Assembly (NCBI GenBank): GCA_004154925.1 | Contig: QJNS01000319.1 | Span: 1 to 64,000 of the forward strand | DNA from: Monosporascus cannonballus | Lineage: Eukaryota; Ascomycota; Sordariomycetes; Xylariales | Length of the DNA: 64,000 nt | Direction: 5' to 3' | In this document: piece after piece, positions 26,529 to 37,165 of the stretch | Layout: every line of letters starts with the position of its first letter | Position numbering within the stretch: position 1 is the first letter of the stretch | Program-made: the position numbers and the translations under genes | The notes under the pieces: model-generated | The model's input: only the letters and a program-made list of their open reading frames with translations | What the model was told of the DNA's origin: nothing | The model's database searches: none

Positions 26529-27216
26529 AGTCGATCTATGTACAGCTAGGATCAGGGGGCGGGCTAACAAGTCTACTTGAGATTTCTTGTGCTGGGTCAA
26601 GTGATGGCTGAGGATGATGACTCTGCTGTAGCCTTGACGAGATCATGAAGGGGATTATCGTATTTATAATTAAACATTTTGAAAATGGAGATATCACAGG
26701 GTCAGTCTCTGGTAGAGACATACTTCGTAAACTCCGTTGTGTCCTTCTCGATGTTGAAAGGCGATGAGATCATCATAGAATACGGTTTCTAATCAAACGT
26801 CTTGGCAGCGCCTTCACTTCTCGCGCCTCGCTTCGGCAAAGGCGATGGCAAATGTCTGCTTACTTAACTCCGTAGTGTCATATTTACATTGTCCTATTCT
26901 CGTCGCCCGACTGGGCTGAAGTGTAGAGCAGGCTTATAAACATTAATTTTCACCCTCTCAGGTCTTCGAGAATATTTCTCCTTTCACGAACTTTTGTCAG
27001 TTCTACACTAAATGTAAAGTTACATGAAGCGCCGGGCGCTATTGCGATTAAGCCATATTTCCGGATTGATAGGAATTAGAGGAAGTATGCAGTTAAACGA
27101 CAGCTTCAATACTATACACAATAAGGGTACAATTAAATCTATGCGCTCATCTATTTCCTATCAAAACATATCTATTTCACTTTATAACAAGACAAAGAAA
27201 AAAGCCGATATATAAA
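26529..27216. other. Promoter side of the NmrA-like gene and edge of the AT-rich block
   Basis: This holds the upstream region of the minus-strand NmrA-like gene and, from about 26,930, the change from balanced to AT-rich composition. No gene is supported; the 63-codon frame at 27,024-27,215 has no recognisable motif. The last five bases (ATAAA, 27,212-27,216) are the left target-site duplication of the solo LTR. Confidence 0.5.
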
Positions 27217-27343
27217 TGTGAGAATACAGCCCCTATGAGGATGAGGCTGGTAGCCGACCAGCCACCGATCAGCCACCGACCCACTTACTAGTATAAATCC
27301 ACCATCTGGCAGTTAGTGGAAAACGCCAGATGGAAGTAACCTA

Positions 27344-29178
27344 ACCTCGGACCCCACATAATGAATAACCCTAACAATGAATAGGGAAAACACCTCCAAA
27401 ATCATAATAACCTACATATTCCAAAGCCATTTAATAACGTAATAACGTATTGCTTAATAAAATAAAGCTATCTAAGCTATTTAGTTTTACACTGCCTTTT
27501 CTTAATAAGTTGCTTTTCAATATAACTGTCAATTAGGACCTAATCGTTAACCTTTATAGGTTTTAAACGCTTAATAACTTTATTCTTAACCGACCTAATA
27601 TATAATAAATTCGCAAAAATTTTATTCGGTTATTTAATAATAATTTAACATTTGCAACTTTCGTATTTCTCGAATTTCGTTCGCAAAAATTAATTATTAT
27701 AGCGGAAAATAACGTTTTCGGTATTAAGGTTATTAAGTCCTTTAATAGCTTTAATTACTACTTTCCGTATATCGCGAAACGCCTCCGCTTAATTGCGTAA
27801 GGCCGTTCGCATATTTTTCCGTAATTTTAAAGCCTTATAAAAATATATACGATTTCGTTCTGGTTATTAATTATTTATTCCGGAGGTATTTTCGGCTTAA
27901 AGGTTGGTTAAGGTATTATTTTAGGGTTTTCTAATATTACTTCGGGTTTAAAAGGAAATAAGCCGGTATAACGTTATTTAGTTTTAATATTTTTGTTAAT
28001 AAAAGCGATTTCGGCAACTTTGCGATATATTTTTAGTATACGGCGTTTATATTCGGGAATTGTTACGAATAATCCGCCGGCCTTCCGCAAAGCGATACGA
28101 TATTCCTTTTTAAATATGGAAAATACGGTAACATTAAATAGTTAAAGGTTATTATTCGAATAAGGTAAAAAATATATAAGAGCGACCTTATTTTCAAAAT
28201 ATTTTCATATAAAAGCAAAAGATACGTATATAACATAACTATTTAAGATAAATAACCGCTATTTATTATAAAAACGGGACTTAATTTCCGAAAGGAAAAT
28301 GGATTTTAGCTATTTTAACGTAATAATATTATTAATCTACCTTTTCGGAATTAACGTATATTCGACTTTTTCGATATTTTCGGGTAATTATTATTTTTAA
28401 ACGGTAAAATTATTAAAAATATATATGGCCGTATTTTTTTTATATATAAAGCCGATATATTCAAAAATAAATACCCATAACGTTACCCCCGATTTTTCAA
28501 ATTTTGCGTAAACCGCTTCCGAAAATCCTACGACCATTTTATTAATTTATTTCCCTTTTTAAACGCCCGTTTTATCCATATTATATTCGTTCGCAAACTT
28601 AATCTTATATTTGGTTCGGACGGCGGCAAAGAAAAGGAAAAATTTGTGGATATTATTATGATCGCATACCTTTAGGCGGTTTCGGGGCATAACTCGTCCT
28701 TTTTTCGTATATATCTTATCATAACGTACGATAAAATAATTAACCCAATTTTTTTTCGAAAGTCTCTTTAGGGCTTAATAAGGTTTCTGCTATCTAACGG
28801 ATTTATATCTTTATAAGGGCGCGGCCGCATATTTTTTCGTATAATATCCAATTAATAAGCTTATTTTCTTTTTGATCCGATAACTTATACGTTTTAGCTT
28901 TGGCTTCGGAACGCGATTTGGAACTATGGACGTGGTATAATAAGGTCGATTGGAGTATATCGAATTGCAAATTCGCAAAAGTTTCGGAACCATTTTCCGC
29001 TATAAAATTTTTAACATCTCGAATTCTGCGCTTTCGGTCGAAATTAACCATCTTTACCCGAAATTAATTGATTAAAGAGTTATTAAGTTATCGCGGACTA
29101 AAGCTTTAAGGAATAGTTGTTGTTATGGAGAAAAGTCGTATTTATTGTTAGGGTTATTCATTATGTGGGGTCCGAGGT
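27344..29178 (-). mobile_element. Fot1/pogo-like DNA transposon (Tc1/mariner superfamily), RIP-inactivated
   Basis: An 1,835-bp element has perfect 35-bp terminal inverted repeats (27,344-27,378 and 29,144-29,178, beginning ACCTCGGACCCCACATAATG) and a TA duplication on each side (27,342-27,343 and 29,179-29,180). TA duplication, size and encoded protein point to the Fot1/pogo group. It inserted into the solo LTR: removing it rejoins the LTR exactly as in the D copies. The inverted repeats look unmutated, whereas the interior is heavily RIP-mutated. Confidence 0.92.
27477..29051 (-). pseudogene. Fot1/pogo-like transposase relic
   Basis: One reading frame of 525 codons runs from the ATG at 29,051 to a stop at 27,477 without any net indel, interrupted only by in-frame stops of the kind RIP creates from Gln and Trp codons. 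The first 82 codons are open and match the N-terminal DNA-binding half of pogo transposases (KLSDQKENKLINWILYEK corresponds to the CENP-B-type helix-turn-helix). Near 28,080-28,200 the decayed DDE_1 C-terminal region is readable (VFSIFKKEYRIALRKAGG), followed by the AF..KNI...TGLFPF motif at about 27,960-28,000. The original length of about 524 aa fits the family. It cannot make a functional protein. Confidence 0.85.
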
Positions 29179-29259
29179 TAATATATTCACTTCTTGAAAT
29201 CTGCTCTACAACTGGTCGGAGATCACCTCACCCAGCTCACAGCTATCCATTATCTTACA

Positions 29260-30244
29260 ATAAAATACTAAGTAAATTCTTTGTTTTTGCTATAATTTTA
29301 CTTCTTATACGTTCTATATATAATGAATAATAAGAGTATTTCCTAGTAATATTTTTATATTATAGTAAAAGTTTTAAGTTCTATATAATGCTTTCGTTTT
29401 TAAGATATTGAACAACGAATAAAGTGAACAAAGGCTATTATGTCGCATTTTTGATTTTTATAGAAGCCGATCTATATTTGTAAATAGAAAAGCAAACTAC
29501 TATAGCAGTATGCAACTTATATATATAAATTTGTCTCTTAAACCTCTGCTAACGCTTTAAAGCCCTGGTATTAAATAAAAGAGACATCACTTGCGTTGTT
29601 GTATTTAGCTAATTGCGTGAGCTTTTATAACGTGTACAGTTTTTAATAGCCTAACAACGGAATATATATATTCCGATCAAAAAGTAACTTTTTCGTATTT
29701 AATCTATTTTAATATATTTAATTAATTAATATATCTTTATAATATTTTAAAACATTTGAAATGTTAATTACTATTTTTTAGTATTTTTAAAAATTACAAA
29801 TATTTATTTTACTTTTTTTCGACAAATAAGTTTTTTCAAAATTCGAAAATATATATAATATTTATTAATTTTGTAAAATAAATTTAAAATAAAAAAGTTT
29901 TAGCTTAACGTAAGTTTTAATTATTTCTATATTGAAATAGTATTTTAAAAAATATTTTTATATAAATATTTGCGGAAAAATATCAATAATGTATATAAAA
30001 AACGGAATTAAAATTTAAATTTTTTAATATAGCAATAAAAAAATATTGTAATAATAATACTCTTTTTAAATTATATAAAAATGATTTTAAGTTATATAAT
30101 TTTATTATAAAATAAATATTTTTAAAAATATTTATATGGATATATTATAAATAGTTTTATATAAACAAAAAGATTAATAATATTATATTATTTAAATTTC
30201 AAAGCGAATTAAATTATAAAAATAATTAACATTTAAAATGATTG
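29260..30244. other. Very AT-rich old sequence between solo LTR and element D
   Basis: No coding relic is readable. It contains the left copy of the 160-bp outer direct repeat (29,569-29,728). Outside that repeat even CpG is scarce, unlike elements A-D, which suggests older or more complete decay. The bases just before element D (GATTG, 30,240-30,244) are its left target-site duplication. Confidence 0.5.
29569..29728 (+). repeat. Left copy of outer direct repeat (candidate oldest LTR)
   Basis: About 160 bp align in the same orientation with 61,441-61,604, with differences almost entirely C/T and G/A. Shared landmarks are an AACG(T/C)GTA segment, CCTA(A/G)CAACG followed by an AT palindrome, and TTTTTCGTATTT. 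The right copy ends GCTGACA and the left aligns as ATTAATA, which would fit a mutated LTR end. Because the pair encloses D and B it may mark a still older element. I could not find a matching target duplication. Confidence 0.45.
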
Positions 30245-30427
30245 TGTAAAAATACAGCCCCTATAAGGATAAAGCTAGTAGCCGACCAGTTACCGATCAG
30301 CTATCGATTTACTTATTAATATAAATCCATTTTTTGGCAATTAATAAAAAACGCCAGATGGAAATAACCTAATATATTTATTTTTTGAAATTTACTTTAC
30401 GATTAATCGGAAATTATCTTATTTAGC

Positions 30428-30814
30428 TGTTACGACCTGACACGCCACGGCCTTCAGGAACGGTCGTAACGGAGAAGGCCAAGAAAATTATGTGGATCAG
30501 GTCACGTGATGGATCACTAGCTTACTGGTGGTGAGCCAGTGAGCCGGATCACCAGCTTACTGGTGGTGATCCAGTGAGCCGGATTACTAATTTACTAGTG
30601 GTAATCCAGCTAAAAAAAAAAGGATATATACGTTTATTAATTCCATAATTTAAATAATTTTAGCTTATAATAATAATTCGTTACTTAAAGTACCTTTGGT
30701 ATTACGAAACGTAATACGTTCTTATATTTATTATTTAAATTCCTATAATATTCCTATTAATATAAATCCGTACGATTTAAATTTAATAATTAGTTAAATT
30801 GCTTAGCCGTTATA
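30428..30814 (+). repeat. 5' LTR of element A
   Basis: 387 bp aligned over its full length with the LTR at 36,752. It contains a 35-bp tandem repeat of about 2.9 units (30,511-30,610), each unit close to palindromic around a CAGCTTACTGGTG core. Its last 180 bp resemble the end of the element B LTR, but the first half does not. Confidence 0.9.
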
Positions 30815-31079
30815 CGTTATAAGCTTTTATTTAATAATATTATTAGATTTTAAGTAATACTTAATATTATTAAAATATTAACCAATATTTAAAAAACCCT
30901 TATTTAATAACTTTAGGCTTAAATTCGGGAACTGGAGAAAAAAGTTCGATAATTTAAGGTTACGCCGGCCTAATTCTTTTTCGCCCGTATAAAGCTAAAA
31001 AAGCTAGAACCTTACGATAAAAAAGGTAATTCTTAAATTTTCTTAATTTAAGTACGAATTTATTTTCATTTTTTAAATT

Positions 31080-34000
31080 TTAATAACCCAGCAAATATGG
31101 TCCTAACAATAGGAATATGCCTAATAGAAAATGCGGTTAATTAATTTAAACCTATTATAAGAAATTTTCTAAAAGTAAAAAAAATAAATAAGGAAGATTT
31201 TATTAACGAAATCTTTTTAATTTATATTAATTTCGAAAATAAAATGCGCGATAATTTTGGTAATCCGGATAAAAAACGATTAACGGCTTAATAACTTTTA
31301 TAATTCCGACAAAAAAAACCTGTATCCAAGTACGCCGTAACCTTTAAAAGTTTTACGGTTAAAACAAAATAAGGAAACGACGAAACCGATACCCTTATCG
31401 ATATATTTTATAAAGAGTTAAAGGATAATATAAAAATAAAATTATTCGGATTAAATAATTAATTACCTTAAATCGGTATATTATAAAAATAATCAAAATT
31501 AATAACCGACAGTTTAAAAAACGATAAAAAAAAGATAATACGCCTTACGTTCAGGATATAAGTCCAATTAAGGGAAAAAACGAAACGTACTTTTTATTTT
31601 TCATAAAACGGTACCAAAACTTATAGAACTCGGCGTTACTTACAAACAAAATTAAAGTCAAATTAAATGTTTTAATTGTAACAAAATAAGATATAAAGTT
31701 TATAAATATAAAAAGCCTAAAAAGTTACGATAAAATAATTAAATCCTTATACTGGAAAATAATCCAGGAATAATTAAGGAAACGATAACAAAATTATTAA
31801 CATAATCCAAGCCAAATACGTATCAGGTTTTAAGCAAAAGGTCCAATAAGGACTATTATAATAAGAAATCCGACGAAAAATGCAAAAAGCTAAAAAGCTA
31901 GCTTAATAAATAACGCAAACATAATAAAAGACATTATAAGAATAATTACGCGAATACCAAAATTGGACAGAAAAAATCTGTTCCAGAATACCCGATCAAT
32001 ATGGCAAAATGCATACTATATACTGTCGACGACGAAAATATCCCGACCATAAAGAATAAAAATAATATATTTACGTACAAATTATCTAAATATATTACAA
32101 AGGATTCGATTTTTCAAACCGTACCGGGCATAACAAAAATAATAAGCAATAATATCGACAGTTTCGAACCATAACCTTAAAAAATATTTAACAATTAGCC
32201 GAAATAAAAAATTAACTTAAAGAAAAATAATACCCGCAAAAAGACCCTTTCTATTATTATAAATAATGTAATTATTAAACGGAAAAAAAGTTAATTTAGC
32301 GTACGGTAAAAAAGCATTATTAAAAAGTTATTACGGATCTTTATTTTCAATTAGCATTTATTATAAATCTTTACGAAAAAAGGCCATTAAGAAAAAAATA
32401 CGTTAATTTATAAATTTTTTTAAAATAACAATTAAAATAACATATAATAAGATATAATTGCAAACATAAAAAACAATTTATTTAATAAAGAAAGAAATTA
32501 TAAAAAAATTAAGAATAATTAATACGGCTCGAAAAAACAATACGCCGACAATAATAACAAATATAGTAACTTAACGCGCTAAACGAAAAAACACAAATAA
32601 GGTTCAATTAATTCGAACAAAAATTAAAAAAAAGGTTACTTATAAAAAAACTGTAAAATAACGAAACCTAAAAAAATTAAAAAAAATTTCCGAAAAAGGT
32701 TTTAAACGCGATAATAAAAAACGTTAACAATTTTATTACCTTGGAAATACGAATCGGAACGTATTAATATATTACAATAATAAATTACGAAACTTTAAGC
32801 GGAAATTATATTATATCGGATATAGTTAATAAGCTCAAATTATTATAGAAATATAAATTAAAACCTTATATAACGACAAATGCCGAAAATTAGGAATTCG
32901 TTTACGATAACGGAAAAATTATACGCGAAATTAATTATTTCGAAATTCTTATTAAAGGATAATATTAAATAGTTAATTTTAATATCGTTTTATTTAAAAA
33001 TTATAATATAATTTTAGGATTACTATAAATACGTTAATACGGAATTTTAATTAATGGCGAAATTAACTAGGTAAAATTTATTTTATTTCTTATTAATAAA
33101 TAAAAAAAGAAAAAATTAAAATCTTAATATTCGATCATTAATAACAATAAATATAAATATAAAGATATAACAAATACTTTATTATTTAAAGGAACAAAAT
33201 ACAAAAAAAACGGGCACCAAAAAAAATACGACGTATCGTTATTATTATTAAAACGAAATTAAAATAATTAAATAATAATTTAAAACAATAAAATAATAGC
33301 CCAAAAAGTTAAAATATTTAATTAATATATTATTACAATATTATAAATACGAACAGCTTTTCAGAAAAAATTTCGATACAAAATTATCAGAATATAATAA
33401 ATAAAATCATAAAATAATTCTTAAAGAAAGATTTTCGACAAAGTTTTATCTTATTTATAATCTTAACGGAAACGAATTACGTATTTTTAAAAAATACCTA
33501 AAAAATCGGCTATAAAAAATAAATTCGACTTTCGAAATCATTAACAGAATATCCAATATTTTTTATACCGAAAAAAAACGAAAAATTACGACTTATAATT
33601 AATTATCGACAATTAAACGACGTTATTATTAAAAATTAAATATTATTACCCTTAATTACGAAAATAAAAAACCAATTTTACGGGGCCAAATAATTTATGG
33701 CACTTAATTTCAAAAATAAATATAACTTTATTAAGATCAAAAAAAAAATACGAATGGAAAACAGCTTTCAGGATAAAATACGGACTATTTAAGTACTTAA
33801 TTATACCAATAGAACTTACGAACGTACCAGCAATTTTCCAACAAATAATTAATTATGTATTACGAAAATACCTTAATATTTTCGTCGTTTGCTATCTCGA
33901 CGATATTTTCATTTTCTTAAAAACGGAAAAAGCATATATAGGATACGTTCATAAAATTTTTTAAACTTTACAAAATAAAAGGCTATTTATTAACGCAAAA

Positions 34001-36140
34001 AAAATTAATTCTATATACAAAAAATGGAATATCTGGGATATATTATTACCCCGGGATATATCAAAATAAACTCCAAAAAAATCGTTGTAATTATAAAATA
34101 ATAAACGCCAATAATAATTAAAAAAATATAAACATTTTTTGGATACGCTAATTATTATAAAATATTTATTCGAAACTTTAACAAAATAACTATATCCTTA
34201 ACAAATTTTACGAAAAAAAAAAAGAATTTAAATGGACGCCAAATACGGAAAAGGTATTTTAAAATATTAAGGATATAATTACCAACGAACTAATACTAAT
34301 TATGTACGATCTAAACCGTCCCGTTAAACTAAAAACTGATATTTCGGACTACGCGTTAAACGTAATAATCGGATAACGAAATAATTAAGGCAAATTATAC
34401 CTTATTATATTTTTTTCGTACAAATTAAAAGAAACCGAATTTAATTACGGTACTCCAAATAAAGAATTTATAACTATTATTATAACATTTCGAAAATTTA
34501 GATATTTTCTAAAGGGAAATTTGCATTAAATTAAAGTTTATACGGATTATTAAAATCTTACCCGATTTATTACGACCAAAAAGCTTACAAAACGATAACT
34601 TCGTTACGCGGAAAAATTGGCGAATTTCGATTTCGTTATTACCTACAAGAAAAAATTAAAAAACGGCAAAACAAATACTTTAAGCAAATAATTATACCTT
34701 AAAAAAATTGGTCAAAATTAAGTACATAATTTTTGATACCATTATAAAAGGATATTTACGCTTACGACAAATTACGACAATTCGGGTAATATTTTATAAT
34801 ATACATCAGAAAATTTAATAATATAACGACGGTCTCCCAAAAAACCAAAAAACGGACAAAATATAAATCCTAAAAAAATATCCAAAAAATTTAATACGAA
34901 AAATATACAAATATTAATTACATAAATATCCAGGAATCCACAAAACTCTAAAACGATTTTAACGCATATATTTCTTTCCTAAAATAAAATTAACGGTACA
35001 GAAAATCATACGGCAATACGATATTTACGCCAAAGCAAAAACTCGACGACATAAACTATACGAAAAATTACAGCCATTATTAATTACAAAATAACCATAA
35101 TATTTAATTATATTCGACTTTATTATTAAATTTCCTATATTAGAAAATCTAGCTACGGGAATATATTACGACAGCATTTTCGTAATCGTTAATCGATTTA
35201 CGAAATTTTTTTATTTTTTATTATATTACGAAAATACAAACGCCGAATAATTAGCATATATATTTTTTTTAAACATATTTTCAACATATACGGATTACTA
35301 ATAAAAATTATATCAAATAAAAAATCGATATTTGTATCAAAATTTTAATAAGGCCTTATAGTACAAATCGGCTTAAATTACAAATTATCCAGCATATTTA
35401 AACCTTAAACGGATAAATAAATAAAACGAATAAATTAAACCTTAAAAACTTATTTACGATATTATATTAATTACGAACAAAATAACTAAATTAAAAAATT
35501 ACCGATTATTCAGTTAGTTTATAATATTAATTATTACGAAAATATTAAGATAATATTTACGAACGCAAATTTTGGTTTTATTTCAAAAGTTTATAAAAAA
35601 GCGCGCGATAACGGTCTAATTAATATCAAAATAATTTTTACGTTAAAATAATTACGATAATTATATCAAAAAATAAAGATAAAACTAGAATTCGTACGAA
35701 ATTAAATAAGCAAATATTATAATTAAAAAAAGTTAAAAAAATCAATTTTCGAAAAAAGGAAAATAATTTTCCTCGTTACAAAAAATATTTAAATAAAATA
35801 ACCTAATAAAAAACTCGATTTCAAATATATCGGTTTATACAAAATCGCCAAAAAAATCTTAAAAAACAATTATTAATTAAAACTGTTACCAAAGGTTAAA
35901 TTCTATCTAATTTTTTATATTTCTTTATTCGAATTAATAGCAGATATAATTAAAATGCATACGGTATAAAATAACGTAAAAATAAAAAACAAACAAACAT
36001 ACGAAATGGAAAAAATACTTAACATACGAAAACAAAACGGATTTACCCAGTACCTAATTAAATAAAAAAAATACCCAAATTCCGAAAATACCTGGGAACC
36101 CGCCAAAAATCTTATTGGCGCCTAATACCTATTAAAGAAT
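31080..36140 (+). pseudogene. Element A gag-pol relic
   Basis: Frames are broken by many RIP stops, but domains can be followed in order: gag capsid-like region (about 31,080-31,640) with the typical KPVSKYAVTFKSF stretch; a zinc knuckle at 31,668-31,709 where the first two Cys remain and later His/Cys positions read Tyr; RT with LRLIINYRQLN (about 33,580) and YLDD intact at 33,893-33,904; RNase H (TDISDYA at about 34,335); integrase zinc region (H.YPGIHKT, about 34,920) and core; and a chromodomain at about 36,001-36,125 with readable YLIK and SENTWEPAKNL. The chromodomain targets chromoviruses to marked chromatin. None of this is functional. Confidence 0.85.
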
Positions 36141-36159
36141 TTTTACCAGCAACGGCGGA

Positions 36160-36640
36160 ACCACTCGAAATAATAACATCCTAATTTACGAAATTTACGG
36201 AAAAAAACCTTTGGTTTACTTATTCCAATTAATAACGTCCACCTTTTCTAAGGCCTAAATCTTAATTACAGATTCCGATTTTAATTACGTAAAATCGTTA
36301 AAATTATTTAAGAATTAAAGGATATAATTAATAAATTTCGTATTTTAAGATTAATAATATTAACGTTAATAACGTATACAAAAAGAACGCATAAAAATTT
36401 CAGATAAAGATTTTTCGGCCGTTAATTTTTTTTTAATTTTTTCGATTTTGCGATATAGCGATTAATTATAGAAATAAAGACTTTTATTCCGTTATACGAA
36501 CGACTTCGACGGACACATTTTTTATAACGAAAAACCCCATTTATTATTTGGTAATTAAATTACCGAATAAAACAGAAAAAATAAAATATCGCATTAAAAT
36601 TTTCGAATTTAATTAAATTAATTAAGGTAAATCGTTATTC
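36160..36640 (-). pseudogene. Element A antisense Cys-rich ORF relic
   Basis: On the strand opposite to pol, between the chromodomain and the polypurine tract, a decayed frame shows a Cys-rich segment near 36,510 (KKCVRRSRSYNG, where a neighbouring family would have CVRRGRSCD) followed by a Lys-rich region that may be a coiled coil. The frame has several RIP-type stops. It occupies the same place and strand as better-preserved relics in C and B. Function unknown. Confidence 0.4.
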
Positions 36641-36751
36641 GGATTTGCGAAAATGACGTTTAGATATACCGGAAAATATATTAAAAGTATATGGAAAAAA
36701 CTTACCAGGAAAAAAAATCTTAAGGACAAAATTTTGGGAAAAGGGAAATCG

Positions 36752-37137
36752 TATTACGACCTAATACATTACAGCCTCCAGAAACGGTCGTAACGGAAAA
36801 AGCCAAAAAAACTATATGGATCAGGTTACGTAATGGATTACCAGCTTACTGGTAGTAAGCCAGTAAGCCGGATTACCAGCTTACTGGTAATAATCCAGTG
36901 AACCGGATTACTAACTTACTGGTAGTAATCCAGCTAAAGGAAAAGGATATATACGCTTATTAATTCTATAATTTAGATAACTTTAGCTTGTAATAATAAT
37001 TCGTTACCCAAGGTATTTTTAATATTACGAAACGTAATACGTTCCTATATCCATTGCTTAGATTCCCACGATACTCCTGCTAATATAAACCCGTACGACT
37101 TAGGTTTAATAATTGGTTAAACCGCCTAGCCGTCACA
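36752..37137 (+). repeat. 3' LTR of element A
   Basis: 386 bp, the partner of 30,428-30,814. The 35-bp palindromic tandem repeat is present at 36,835-36,934. Differences from the 5' LTR are mostly C/T and G/A, on both strands, so they record RIP rather than age. It is followed by the TTAGC duplication. Confidence 0.9.
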
Positions 37138-37165
37138 TTAGCTTAAAGCTGTTTATTATTTTATA

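Larger units (their letters stand above)
27217..29259 (+). repeat. Solo LTR of the element D family, split by a DNA transposon
   Basis: A 206-bp LTR is present in two parts, 27,217-27,343 and 29,181-29,259. It begins TGTGAGAATACAG, ends CTTACA and is flanked by the perfect 5-bp duplication ATAAA (27,212-27,216 and 29,260-29,264). The same 206-bp sequence forms both LTRs of element D (30,245 and 51,455), but here CpA and TpG sites are intact, while the D copies are heavily C-to-T and G-to-A mutated. A 9-bp inverted pair (CCATCTGGC at 27,302 and GCCAGATGG at 27,325) lies inside. With no internal domain between LTR ends and a perfect duplication, this is best read as a solo LTR left by LTR-LTR recombination. 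Confidence 0.88.
30428..37137 (+). mobile_element. Element A: Ty3/gypsy chromovirus nested in the 5' LTR of D
   Basis: A 6,710-bp element with LTRs 30,428-30,814 (387 bp) and 36,752-37,137 (386 bp). The 5' LTR still starts TGTTACGACC; the 3' LTR start is RIP-mutated to TATTACGACC and its end is GTCACA. The target duplication TTAGC is perfect (30,423-30,427 and 37,138-37,142). A polypurine tract (36,736-36,748) precedes the 3' LTR. Gag with zinc knuckle, RT, RNase H, integrase and a C-terminal chromodomain follow in plus direction, all broken by RIP. Removing A restores the 206-bp LTR of D, so A inserted later. Confidence 0.93.

Noticed and set aside
27024..27215. Plus-strand 63-codon frame before the solo LTR
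   Set aside because: No motif, no homologous copy in the window, lies in intergenic AT-rising sequence.
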